Source of the DNA: Telopea speciosissima
Taxonomy: Eukaryota > Streptophyta > Magnoliopsida > Proteales > Proteaceae
DNA: 64,000 nucleotides
Direction: 5' to 3'
Assembly (NCBI RefSeq): GCF_018873765.1
Contig: NC_057916.1
Span: 49,292,540-49,356,539, forward strand
In this document: piece by piece, positions 31,690-43,020 of the stretch
How positions within the stretch are numbered: the stretch's first letter is position 1
Layout: every line of letters begins with the position of its first letter
Made by a program: the position numbers and the translations under genes
Notes under the pieces: model-generated
Seen by the model: the letters and a program-made list of their open reading frames with translations, nothing else
Told to the model about the DNA's origin: nothing
Database searches by the model: none

Positions 31690-34600
31690 AACCAAAATCA
31701 TCCAAAATTTATTTATAGGGCTCAAAAGGCCCGAAGCTGTTCCACCTTTCATACATTCACAAAAAAAAGAAGGAAAAAAGCTACAGTCCTCCACCATCCT
31801 CGTCTCTCTGGACGCATCTCCATCACCATCCTTGTCATCCTTGTCATCCTTGTCATCCTCGTTGTCATCTTCATCTCCATCACTCTTGCTCCTTCTCTTT
31901 TCCAGCTCGTCCTCGACCCTTGCATCATGACCATCGACAGGATCACCGATCCAGATGGTCAGAGACTCTAGCACCAAAACCTCTGCAGTTGGGACAGGCT
32001 GGGCAGCATCTAAAGCCTCATCCCTTTCCTTCTGAAGCCAGTTGGTAGTCGCCTTGTACCCCAGATTGTTGCCCTCCTGGATTACATGGCAAGCATTAGA
32101 ATCATTATACATTTCCATTATATACTAACCATGTAGACAACAACACAAAGAAATAAGCAACTTACCAACTAGACAATCCACTCACTCTGTGAAGGCACGA
32201 GTTCCTTTAATCCAACAACCATCCGTAATAGATCATTGTATCTATAACTAGGGACCTACACTAACACCGATGGTCAGCCATTACAAAAGAAGGGAAGTGC
32301 AAATCTAAAGCAAGATCAAGGTACTTACGAAATCAAAGCCGTATGGAAAGCCAGCCACAGATAAAGAAGGATGAGGGATAGGCACCTCCCTACCCTGATA
32401 GATGAATGACCACCCCGGCACCGGGAAGAAGGCATCCAGCACCCTGTACAAACACGAAGGTGCTAAAGATGATCTAGCCCTAGTATCACCAGTAAGGGAA
32501 GGTGTCATCCTAGCAGTGGACTCGAACGAATTAGCTCCCTGAGCCGAGGTACCGGCATCAATAGTAGCAGCACCAATGGCCTCCCCAGCATTATAGGGCT
32601 CGACACCAGTAGAGGTCTAAGCATACAGAAAGCAAGTTAGCAACCAAGAAGCAAATTACGAAGTGGAAGAACAAGAAGTAAATGAATTTGAGACTCACCT
32701 GTGGGCTGGAAGGAGTAAGCTTGACGCACATCAGCTCCTTCGCCCAATACCCGTGGTAGCATAACCATGAGTTTGGCTCGATGAAGGACTGAGCATCGAC
32801 GCCCTTCATGAACCAGTTCATATCCTTCTTAGAGAGTCTCTCCAACTTAAGCATGAAGCAAGGAGGCCCCATGGGGATATAAGGCCTCTCGATACCCGAC
32901 CACTACCTATAGGCCTGGTCCCCCAGATACCAGGCATACCCAGAAGGCCCAACAAAGACCATGCGTAGTGGCACAAGTCTCCTAGCCGCCTTTAGTCAAG
33001 TCTGCACGCTCAATTCAAGAGACTCAAACGACTGCCATACAACCTATCAACACAAGCACATTCAAGTAAGGATTAATGGTAAGTCAAGTATAAGACAAAT
33101 AGAACAAGAAAATAGAATAAATCCTTACCTCATGTGGGGAGAGTCGGTCCAACATCTCCCTCGTCGCCGACACCAGAACCTTCCTCTCCTTGGGACAGGG
33201 GTTATCAGCCAACCACATCCCCACCCTCAGAAAGTAAGTATCATCCCGAGATCTCAGCATAGGAGCACGCACCCTCAAATGATCATAACACCAGCACTGC
33301 AATCAAAACAAGAACATCAGTAGCGGATCTAGATGGAGCAACTATAAACAAAGATATAAGAGAGAGAAAAGACAATTGATTACCTCCGAGATGAACCAAG
33401 TGCCACCGATGCACTAGGTTAGCTGCAAGGCTAGGGAATCTAATGTCCTCACCATATGGGCATAGCCCGCTCCAGCCCAGTCGAAGGTCTTCACCTTCGA
33501 TAAATCCCTGAGGTACCACACCATGGAGATGTGGATCCTCATACCATTGATGCTAAACAACGTGTTCCCCAAGAGATAGAGGATGAAACACCTCGCCTAC
33601 TGATCCATCTTATCGCAAGCAGAAGAATCAATAATCGTCTTCTACTCCCACTTGCGATGGAACAACTACACCGCCATGTTTGAATCTAGGGGAAGCAACC
33701 CGAGCAGCTTCTTCAACTCCTTGTCCTCATACTTCCATGCACTAGGGCACCTAGTCACTACCTCACCACAAAATGAGAGGCTCGTATAAAGAAGTAGCAG
33801 AGAGGGGTGATCGCCATCTCACCCACGGGAAAATGAAATGTATGGGTAGTAGGCCACCACCTCTCCGCCTAGGCCTGAACCAAAGATGTGTCAAAAGACC
33901 TAGTCTGGAGGAGAGCTAGATCCTCAAAGCTGGCTGCAACCACCCACTACCGAACTGCACCACAAAGCTAGCCATGCCAGCTCAAAATAGTCATACGCGA
34001 CCCATATTTATGATAGATCACTAGATCTTGCACATCAAAGCAAGGAAAAACTCAAGATCAAATATATATCCCAGTGAGTCATGCAAATTCCTATCAGGAA
34101 ACAATTCAAAAATGATTAATCCTATACAATGTGAAATAACCCTAAAATGGGGTTGCCTTCCCCAGTGGATCCCAAGTGCCCGAAAGCAGTTAATTTCATA
34201 ATAGATAAATACCAAAAAGCAGTTAATATTTTAAAGGGAATTACCATCATTGGTTTGGCATCAAAATGGGTCATCATTACGTGAAAACCCATAAAGCAAA
34301 CCTATTTTACCAATCCCCAATGGATCCAAAGTCCTGAATGCAGACAATTATGAACAAGAATCATGGCAAGCAGTCAGTATGCAACAAAAAATAGAAAAAA
34401 ATTAGTGGACAAGCTCAAATGGATCAACACATAGAGATTTTTCATGATATAATAAGCATAGATCCACATAAGAATACAAGGCAAGTCACACAATGCATCA
34501 CAATCAAATGCCTACCTTGGGTGGTTTCCATGCATTACTACAAATACGCATGGGCATGCCCCTAAGAAGATGGCCCTCGTACCATGGAGCCCTAGATGTC

Positions 34601-34755
34601 TCCTCACAATCACTCAAGACATCTTCATTCGGATCGATCTCCGGATGGCGGGCAGGATCATCTCCTTGCTATATCACGATACTTAAACTCCGTGGCCTCT
34701 TAGGAGGAGAACCACTGGGCACCAACAGCCTCTTGCCCCTATCTCGACCAGATAT
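31690..34755 (-). pseudogene. Tat-A antisense accessory ORF with plant mobile domain (PMD)
   Basis: The minus strand begins near 34755, where ATG appears as ATA, reading SGRDRGKRLLVPSGSPPKRPR. A probable splice donor follows (CCCAAG then GTAGGC near 34512). The PMD core includes THTFHFPVGEMAITP near 33860-33815, a GYAHMVRTL stretch near 33450 and ERLSKKDMNWFMKGVDAQSF (32851-32792). The C-terminal part has a coiled stretch (WLQKERDEALDAA) and an acidic tail (DEDDNEDDKDDKDDKDGDGD, about 31810-31880). Introns are likely between these blocks; several stops exist. PMD proteins include host genes such as MAIN/MAIL1 and many transposon copies. Tat-B has the same ORF at 37983-40328. Confidence 0.7.
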
Positions 34756-34792
34756 GGCAACACAAGAACAAGAAGAAAAGTAAACAATAACT

Positions 34793-36288
34793 TGTGAGGA
34801 TCCGGTCCCTCCCAGGACTGCACCACATTCCCTTTTGGGCGCTCTTGGTTCGGATGGGGGGTTTGGGGGATATGCTCCTTTATTGGAGAGAGAAGGAATA
34901 CGTCTTCTCGAAGGTTATGATTTATCAGGGGATGGGGTCATATAATTAAATTAAATGAAATGGAGTCACCACCTAGGATTAGGGCCTAGGACCCATTGGT
35001 GTAGCCCTGTGAAGGGCTACGGGACTACGTTTGGTCTGGTCAGAGATTCAGGGTAAGTGGTTAGGTTATGAGAGTGGGAAGGTGTTAGGTACCCACCTCG
35101 CCTGGGTAAACTGATCTTTCTACTAGATGCTGGTTTTTGAATATTCTCCCTTCATAAGTGTCCTATTTCCACATGTATAACTAAAATGATGCACAACTTA
35201 ATTAAATTAATCTAAATTAACTACTGTTATAATTTAAAAGTCTACATTGTTACGAAATTAAAGTGCGATGAAAGAATTAAATACCTGTATGCTTTAAACC
35301 AATGTAACTATGCAGGATGGGTCATGTCCCCCAGCTCAGGTGGAGGCAAAAGACTGGCTTTGTCCTTCATCGGATAGAGTAACGATGTTAGAAAATAATT
35401 GCCTGGATGTCTTGCAGAATAACAGCATCAAAAAATCTTTAGAGAGTAATCACCCGGATGTTGGGCAAAGTAATGGCACATGGGTGTCAACTACTAGGAC
35501 CTCGGATAGAATAATAGCGTCAAAAAGCTTCAAAAAGTAGGCTTCTCGGATGTCGATCAGAGTAACGACGCAGGGTGTCGGGTACTAGGACCTCAGACAG
35601 AATAACAGTGTCAGAAAGCTTCAAAAAGTATACTCCTCGGATATCGGGCAGAGTAATGGCGCATGGGTGTCAAGTACTAAGACCACGGATAGAATATCAG
35701 CGTTGGAAAGCTTAAAAAACTAGGCATTAGGACATCAGACAGAGTGACTAGGCCATGGGAGACTTCGGGAGGTTTATGGAAAATGGGTTAGCAAAGGCAG
35801 GTCGGGGGGACCTGGACTCCGGACAGAGGGACGAGGCTCAAAGGCTTGAAATCGGACTGGGGTAGGGCTTCACTAGGAAAAAGAGGAAAAAAGGAAGACT
35901 GGAGCTCTAGGGGTCCCCCGGTCCTCAACCTCGAATTTGTTGAAATGAGGGGTGGGGGTATTTATAGGAAAAAATCCCATTTGGGAGCACCGCGATGAAA
36001 TCTGTGGGCCGTCGGGTAGAAAAAAATCATGTTTTGGGTCCCCTGTGGCGCTGTAGTCAGATACAGTGCTGCCATGCGGTGCCACAATTGTGTGCGGCGT
36101 TGCCAAGTCTTGGCTTCAGGCGGGGGTATCATGCGGGGTCGTATCGAGGATGTAAGGGATTGTCAGTGCAAATGAGGTGGAATAGGGGGTGTCCGGATTA
36201 CTCTAAAGAAAAGAGTTTAGAGGGCATTACCAGTCTTTCGTGTTCAGTTGTCGTCATCGCTGGGGGGTGACAAAATTTAGTGTCTACA
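34793..36288 (-). repeat. 3' LTR of Tat-B
   Basis: On the minus strand it starts TGTAGACAC at 36288 and ends near 34793. About 91-bp tandem units begin at 35455, 35547 and 35638. A TATA-like box lies near 35957-35964. It differs from the other LTR mainly in repeat number and in a GC-rich stretch. Confidence 0.88.
35957..35964 (-). promoter_or_regulatory. Candidate TATA box in the Tat-B 3' LTR
   Basis: The minus strand reads TTCCTATAAATACCCCCACC. The 5' LTR has the same motif near 53045-53052, where it would drive the element. Confidence 0.6.
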
Positions 36289-36305
36289 GTTTGCCCCTCT
36301 TTGGC
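36289..36305 (-). other. Polypurine tract of Tat-B
   Basis: The minus strand reads GGCCAAAGAGGGGCAAAC directly before the LTR start TGTAGACAC. Tat-A (AAAGAGGGGCATTC) and Tat-C (AAAGAGAGGCAAAC) have close relatives in the same place. Confidence 0.85.
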
Positions 36306-36406
36306 CGAGACCTATGCCAACAGTCGAAGGGAAAAGATAAAAGACCGCTTGGTTGTATCACCAAGAGTATGTACTGCCACCACTTTGCTCAAAGGTGGTG
36401 GAATTA

Positions 36407-36595
36407 AACGATAAAACCTTGTCTCGGTAAACCATTCAATGAAATTCTTTTGTTCTGAATGATAGAACCTATATCAGCAAACCGTTCGGTGAAAATCTTT
36501 TATTTTGAACAATAAAACCAATCTTGGCAAAATATTAGATGAAAATCTTTTATCTTGAACGATAAAACCAATTTTGATAAACCATTCGATAGCAA
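36407..36595 (-). repeat. Minisatellite 1 of Tat-B, 50-51-bp unit
   Basis: Units begin at 36407, 36458, 36508 and 36558 and contain GATAAAACC and GAAAATCTTTTAT. There are three full units and one partial. Confidence 0.8.
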
Positions 36596-36620
36596 CGGGT
36601 GCTTAATCCACCAATCTAGA

Positions 36621-36972
36621 GGACCGGATGTCAATGGGAGGTCAACAGATCAAATGGTAATGGGCAATCCAAGGATCGGATGACAACGGGTGATCGTCAG
36701 ATCAAATGGTAATGGGCTATCCAAGGATCGGATGACAATGGGTGATCAATATATCAAATGGTAATGGGCGATCCAAGGATCGGATGACAATGGGTGATCA
36801 ACAGATCAAATGACAACGGTCGATCCCAGGATTGGATAACAACAGGTGATTAATAGATCAAATGGCAATGGGTGATCCAAGAATCGGATAACAACGGGTG
36901 ATCAATAGATCAAATGGTGACGGGTGATCTAGGAATCAGATGACAATGGGTGATCAATGGATCGAATGGCAA
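36621..36972 (-). repeat. Minisatellite 2 of Tat-B, 52-bp unit made of two 26-bp halves
   Basis: Units begin at 36648, 36700, 36752, 36804, 36856 and 36908, exactly 52 bp apart. Each unit is two similar 26-bp halves (GATCAAATGGTAATGGGC and GATCGGATGACAACGGGT). Confidence 0.9.
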
Positions 36973-36973
36973 T

Positions 36974-37112
36974 GGTTTTGAGCGACGCTCCGTTGGATTC
37001 CAATTTATGAGCAATGCTCGATAGGAAATTTGACTTTGAGCAACACTCGGCAGGAATTTTTGGATTTAAGCAATGCTCGACGAAGCTTTGAGTTTGAGCA
37101 TCGCTCGATCGG
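36974..37112 (-). repeat. Minisatellite 3 of Tat-B, about 30-bp unit
   Basis: There are about five irregular units around the core TTTGAGCAAYGCTCGRYRGG, at about 36975, 37005, 37034, 37065 and 37089. Confidence 0.7.
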
Positions 37113-37143
37113 AAAGGCATCGTGGCCGAATTTCTCTTGGACA

Positions 37144-37710
37144 TGTATGATGAGATGGCATCGTGACCAAATTTTAAAATGTATGATTAGATGGCATTGC
37201 GACCAATTGTTTGGAAAACGTACGACGAGATGGCATCATGATAGAATTTTTGAAAAATGCGCATTGAGATGGCATCACGACCAATTTTTGGAAAATGTGC
37301 GATGAGGCGGCATCATGATCGAATTTTTGGAAATGTGTGATCAGATGGCATTGCGACCAACTTTTGGAAAATGTACGATGAGATGGCATCGTGACCAATT
37401 TTTTGAAAATGTACGATGAGATGGCATCAAGAATAAATTTTGGGAAAATATATGATGAAATGGCATGGCAACCAACTTTTTTGGAAAATGTGCGATAAGA
37501 TGGCATCGTGACCAATTTTTGGAAAACATACGATGAGATGGAATTGTGACCAAATTTTTGGAAAATGTGCAATGAGAGGCATTGCGACCGAATTTTTGGA
37601 AAATGTACAATGAGATGGCATCGTGACCAATTTTTTGAAAATGTACGATGAGATGGCATCATGACCAATTTTTGGAAAAATGTACGATGAGATGGCATTG
37701 CGACCAACTT
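37144..37710 (-). repeat. Minisatellite 4 of Tat-B, about 38-bp unit, 15 copies
   Basis: Units such as CGATGAGATGGCATCGTGAC with CAATTTTTGGAAAATGTA repeat every 37-40 bp about fifteen times. On the minus strand the array is open for about 200 codons as a repeated MPSHRTFSKNW-like text, which is a by-product of the repeat. Confidence 0.92.
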
Positions 37711-37840
37711 TTTTTTTTTTATGACACTACCGTACGGGGCCGTCGATTCTACACAGCACTGTCTTGCGGGGCTGTAGGCCTGCATGGATGTGCCACGTGG
37801 GGCCATAGCTGGGGCCGCGGCACTGCCAGCCTTGTATTTC

Positions 37841-37850
37841 TATAAAAAGG
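37841..37850 (+). promoter_or_regulatory. Candidate promoter of the Tat-B antisense PMD ORF
   Basis: TATAAAAAGG lies 142 bp before the ATG at 37983 and is followed by a pyrimidine-rich leader (CTCTCTTTCCTTCTTGGCTT, 37874 on). This TATA box is on the strand opposite to gag-pol, so the PMD ORF seems to have its own promoter. The GC-rich sequence just upstream (37720-37830) resembles the Tat-B LTR stretch 53150-53330. Confidence 0.6.
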
Positions 37851-37982
37851 GGGTGGGGGCTCCTCATTTCTCACCTCTCTTTCCTTCTTGGCTTGGGTTT
37901 TCCACTTAGAGGTCTGCCCTCTCTCCTCTTTCTCTCTCTTCTCTGTTCTTTTCTCATTTTTCCCTTAGTTTGGCCATTTGCC

Positions 37983-40328
37983 ATGTCATCGTCAAAGCGG
38001 GTTAGGTCATCGTCTTCCTCTGAGGTGACTGGCGATCTAAAAGTGGAGTGGTATCCTAACAGCATCTGGTGGATACTGCCCTCCACAAATGTTGTACCAT
38101 TTTGGGCCAGGCCCTCAAAAAGGTAAGTGGTTTGCCTTCTCTTCCTTTTTATGCAGCGCATCTTTTGTTCAATACTTGATTTCTGCCAATTATTCTGTAG
38201 GAGCTTTGCTCTCCCAGCTATAAGAAATATTGTCGTACTAATGACGTCTTGTCATGGTATCAGCGACTCCATCTTGCTGTGAGAGAGAGGGTGGACCTGA
38301 CAGGCCTTAGTCGTACTACTCAGGTAGTTTCACCAAAGCTTGATACACTTGTAGTTCATGCTCTTGCAGACCATTGGTAACCATCGACCCATACCTTCCA
38401 TTTGCCTGTTCGGGAAGTAACCATCACCCCTTTAGACTTCACTATGATCATGAGGATCCCTTTCTCTAGGAGACCTATTTCGTTGACTCCCTCTATTCAG
38501 ATGAAATCCCTTGGAGAGATTAGTGGACCTCCTGGGTTTTAAAGTGACTTCTCGCATCATTCTCTTGACCACTCTGAAGAAAGAGGGGGATAATTTGGTA
38601 ATTGATGATAGCACCCCTAAGGAGTTATTCGATCAAGTTGCTAGGAGTTTTCTCCTCTATCTTGTCTCCAATGTCCTCATCTGTGATGGACAAGGTCGCA
38701 CAGATACTTTCCTTTCCTATTTGTTTGAAGATTTTAAGGAGGCAGAGTCCTTTGACTGGGGTGGGTCTACTTACGCCTATTTCTTGAAGATGTTGGTTAT
38801 GCCTATGTTCTTTGGGTATGTTTCGCTCCCCTGGCTTTTCTTTGGCCTTCAATCTTTCTTTGGTTCTTGATATTGCTTTCTTCTTTTATTGGCAGGTATG
38901 GTGTTACGAGGTTCTGGGGATACATGCCCCTTGTCTTCCCGATGAAGCGGCTCCTTACATTCCCCGTGCGACTCGTTGGGGGGAAGGCCGAGTGTTCTTT
39001 TATTGACGAGCTGCAAGTATGCCTTCATCTCAATGACTTGATAGTCAATCGGATAATATAAAAGAAACTTCTTTAGGTGTTTTTGTATTTTCTAAATTGG
39101 TCTTCCTCTGCATTGGCTTTACTGAGTTGATTCTATTGGTAGATCCATTGGCAGTCTTACGACAAGGAGCAAATTGATGATCCTAATAACCAGAGTAGTA
39201 TCGGTACATCTCTGGGCTTGTTCAGAAGCGGATAGCCTTCGAGGGTCCCTTCGGAGTCGAGCTTTATTTGAGGAGAGGGTGACCCTTCAATGGTATTCTA
39301 CTCAGATGGTGCCTCTACCTCCCCCTTCTCATATGCATTCTCCTCTCTTATCTCCTGATATCAAGGTCTTGAGGGATTGGGATCCCAGCTTTGGAGATGA
39401 CCGTGGCAGATCAGAACTACCAGGACTGCCTCTATCGGGAGACAATCTGCATTCGCTTGACCTGGGAGGGTCCCGTGGTATTTTCTTGAACCTTATCTCC
39501 CTTTGTGAAATCTTCTTCTTTTCTTGAAATTGACAATCTTGTCTCTTCTTTTCTTTCTTCTTTTTCTTTATTTTTTTTTTTTTTTTTTGCAGTACCCAGG
39601 TCGCCATCTGATTCCTGGCGAGTACGGATTGCCTCCTTCACATGGCTGCAGCATGAATTCTCACCCCTCCCATTCTGCTGGTGCTAGTTTGCCTATTGCA
39701 CAAATGGGTGACCTCATCCTAGGGTACCGGGGATGGACCATTCCTTCTAGATTTGACACCAGTCTCCAGACTATCCTTCCTACCTGCCGGTTTCTGATCA
39801 TGATTTGGGACTCCCGACCCCTTTTACCAGGGTATGTTACCTCTTCTTTTTCTCTTTTACTTTATGATTGATTCCTTGGTCTTGGCGCTAACCTTTGCTC
39901 GGTATCATCATAACAGATTAGTGCTAAACGATACGTCGATATGCACCGGATGTAGCCGAGCGTGGATGCTGAATTCCTGGAGTGGATATATGACATCCAG
40001 CGGTTGGTGAGTACTTCCTCTTCCGTATGTTTGGCATTTTCTTTCCCTTCTTTAGAATCTTTTCTCTTTTAAAGTAATCTCGTTCCGTTTCCCCTTTTAG
40101 AGCGGCTAGCTTAATGAGATGAGGGAATCGCGGGACTACTTTGGGAATCGCTATCAATAGTTCTCAGAGGAGAACAGGTGTCTTTAGAGGTAGTTATCAT
40201 CTGCAGGACTCTTCCCATCGCCATCCGTGGCACAAGGCGATGATGATGATGATGATAGTGACAGAGATAATGATGATGAGTTCATTCCGGAGGTTGAAAC
40301 CGAGGCTTCATCCTTTGGCGGTGAGAAT
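37983..40328 (+). pseudogene. Tat-B antisense accessory ORF with plant mobile domain, spliced
   Basis: The plus strand begins MSSSKRVRSSSSSEV (exon 37983-38122, donor AG/GTAAGT). A second exon follows from about 38201 (after TTCTGTAG) to 38815 (donor GTATGT), then one from 38896 (after GGCAG), and further pieces to an acidic end (GDDDDDDSDRDNDDEF) and stop near 40328. The PMD core is THTFHLPVREVTITPLDFTM near 38391-38450, then FDWGGSTYAYFLKML near 38751-38795 and WCYEVLGIHAP near 38900-38932. A TAA within ADHW-PSTHTF (likely TGG to TAA) and shifts break it. It runs opposite to gag-pol and matches the Tat-A ORF. Confidence 0.75.
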
Positions 40329-40539
40329 TAGCTTTCTCCCCCTCCCTAGTTATTACACATACTTTTCTTTTAGCCTTGGTGTATGGATTTTAGAATGTTG
40401 TATGGATTTTAGATGTTGCTTGTTTTCTTTGTTCTGTCTTATGAACAAAACATGTTAATTATTTTGAGACATTTACTTTTCCTTTGCAAGGCACAATCCC
40501 AAACGTTTTTCATTTAATCCCTGATTATTACATGTATGG
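40329..40539. other. Tail-to-tail gap between the Tat-B accessory ORFs
   Basis: A/T-rich sequence between the convergent ends of the PMD ORF (plus) and the DUF7745-like ORF (minus). No gene is seen. It may hold the 3' ends of both transcripts. Confidence 0.5.
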
Positions 40540-41645
40540 GAATGGTAACGCAACGGAAAAAGAGAGATGGAATTGATACAAAGTTCAATAAGATCACCCT
40601 ACAATTACATGTTTCATCCACAATTCATCCAGTAAACTCACGATCTTTAGCGTTAGTTCTTTTGGTGGTCGAACCTTCACCGTCGATGCTTTTAAAGTCA
40701 AATGACGCTGCATGGGTGCAAGATGAGGCAAATAGAAAGTGGTATGGGTCAAACCCATCAACCACACATAATCACACTCCTGTGTCTTGAAGATTGGGGC
40801 CTCTGTATTCCACTAATGGCAATTCCACTGAATCTTCTCGTCCATTAGATCTTCCAAGTATTTCCTCCAATCCTTGATGGCATGGAACCTACCGTTTCTC
40901 TTTGGATTCGGAAATGCTTTAGTTGTAGCATGGTGTTGGGTATTGGTTGGACCAATCATAGCCTTTCTAGTAACCATATTTGTAAAATTGCAGGCGATCC
41001 TGCACAATAATCTGTGCCATATTTTTTGGAAGCACTTATGTCGTCCAGACCCTTGAAAGTCTCAGCTAGCACTGTAGAGGTGATATCACATCCTTCTAAA
41101 AGCTGTTGAACAATGTCAGTCATTATAGGGAGAACACCTTTTCTCCGGGTGCACAACAAGTATCTCCCAATCATGCAAAATAAATATGCTTTCCTTCTGT
41201 TCTCTTGTCGCGCTTCTCCGGCGCTTTCCTACTTAGAAAAGATTCCAGCTACTTTCATAATGTCAACTTTGTCATATTCCATGACCTTCTTGACTTCCTT
41301 CTTGATCCATCTGAAGAAATCTTGCAAAACATCTTCATAGCTATTACGTAGAGGGGGACGAAAAATTCTTCCTGACGATGGTGAGAGCATGCAAGCTTGA
41401 AATTCTTCAATTGTGGGGGTTGTCTTCACGTCTCCAAATCTGAAAATAAGTAGTTTTGGATCCCAACTTTGGTATACTTGCCGAAGTATGTCATGATAGA
41501 TCTCCACATACATAATCCTTCCAAGGATTGGTAGATGTACATCTTCCAAAGCAGTTGGATCGTCAGAACTCATGTCTATAGTCCATTTACATAAAGTCTC
41601 ATCGAGATTTGCCCTCTTTGGGGGATGCATCGTGCCTGTACTCAA
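40540..41645 (-). pseudogene. Tat-B accessory ORF, DUF7745-like, same strand as gag-pol
   Basis: ATG at 41645 opens 138 codons (MSTGTMHPPKRANLDETL): VYQSWDPKLLIFRFGDVKTT and PTIEEFQACMLSP form the recognisable block. After a stop at 41229 and a shift, RRKAYLFCMIGRYLLCTRRK and STVLAETFKGLDDISASKK continue with SPAILQIWLLERL (41174-40959). Later pieces are degenerate. The same blocks occur in the Tat-A ORF at 31018-21420. I connect the family with DUF7745 from memory. It follows the integrase directly and points the same way, unlike in Tat-A. Confidence 0.65.
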
Positions 41646-41929
41646 CCAAAGAACTTTTTAGTAAACCAGAAAAGATCTCTTTTTTTTCTTTTTTTTATGT
41701 ATTTTTGGACTCAAGGAATAGTTAGCTCCTATTAGTAACATATGAGAAGATGTCGGATGGTAGATTTTTATTGGGTGGCAGAATTTTTTTTAGATGGGTG
41801 ATGGAGATTGCCAGGGGGCAGATTTAGGAATATGCCCCGGGTGAAGGGTTGTTGTGACCACACTTGAGCATGCCAAGTTGCCTACATATCCTTTGAAAAG
41901 GAATCAGGTCAAACGTAGTTCATGTAGAC

Positions 41930-43020
41930 CTAATGGCTACACAAAATATTTTTTAATTGGTCCATGTTGACAAGGCCCTTGACGTCTTCTCCATCAAAAT
42001 CTCCTTCTTCGATGTTCCGCAAGCGAACTCCTTTGTTGAAGGCCCTCACCATTCTGAGTTGGTACTTTTTGAGGTGATCCATGGCTTTCATCCTTTTCTC
42101 ATCTAGCAGGTTGAACTCATCATACCTTTCCTGCATCCATTCTTCTTCGGGTAATTTGTAGTCCATCAATACTCTAAGAGATGGTACTTGGATTTTAAGG
42201 GTAATACTACCTCCATTCCACAGACCAATGAAAAAGGAGTTGCCACAACAAAAGTTCAAATGGAAGTCCGATAAGCCCATAACGCATATGGGAGCTTGTC
42301 TGCCCAATCTCTATGAGTATCAGCCTTTTTTTGCAATATGACTTTGGCATTTTTGTGGGCTACTTCCACTGCTCCGTTAGCCTGTGGGCTATAAGTTATA
42401 GACCAGTGTCTCTTGATACCAAACTTGGCACAAAACTTATCTATTTTTTCCAAAAAATGTTCTCCCTGATTGGATATGAGGTCGTGTGGCAATTCGTATC
42501 TGCATATGATATTTTCCTTGATGAACTTTTCTACCTTCGCAGTTGTCAAGACGGCGTAAGATTGTGCTTCCACCCATTTGGTGAAATAATCTATGGCGAC
42601 GAGGATGAATTTATGTCTGTTGGATGCTTTCGGTGTCATCTTCCCTATGATATCAATGCCCCATGTGGAGATGGCCAGGGAGCATTCAATGAATGGAGTT
42701 CCATGGGAGGAATGTGAATAATGTTGGCAAATATCTGGCACTTGTGACATCTTTTCATGAACGTGGCACAATCTTCTTCCATGGGGCATTGGCATTCATA
42801 TGCGGTCCGCAAATTCCCTGAAGGATTTCTTTCATGATTGTTTGAGCTTGTTCCTCATTTACACAGAGCAGTTGTATGCCTCGTAAGATTTTTTGTACAA
42901 CAAGTCTCGTTGGAGCATGAATTGTGTGGCATACTTTCGTAGCCGCTTCTTTTCACCCATTGTGAAACATTCAGGATACCTCCTTTCTCTGATGAAGTCA
43001 ATTATGGGTGTGAACCATAT
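41930..43020 (-). pseudogene. Tat-B integrase
   Basis: It reads FIRERRYPECFTMGEKKR at the start, a zinc-binding part in shifted frame (about 42880-42720), then the core: WGIDIIGKM (42660-42634), LISNQGEHF (42480-42454) and NGAVEVAHKN (about 42380). The second catalytic Asp reads Asn (AAT at 42471-42469), so even without the frame shifts it would be inactive. The end is FNKGVRLRNIEEGDFDGEDVK to VNMDQLKN at 41960. Confidence 0.85.

Noticed and set aside
31749-31946. A separate small acidic or basic protein from the GAT/GAC repeat
   Set aside because: It is another frame of the acidic tail of the antisense PMD ORF.
36621-37710. CRISPR-like array of short repeats
   Set aside because: The units are contiguous diverged monomers without unique spacers, in plant DNA; this is a minisatellite.
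37174-37806. A 210-codon open frame on the minus strand
   Set aside because: It is the translation of the 38-bp minisatellite (repeated MPSHRTFSKNW-like text) and has no non-repeat domain.
39500-39690. Ser/Phe-rich frames around the T-homopolymer at 39567-39589
   Set aside because: They come from a pyrimidine tract that looks like an intron end of the PMD ORF.
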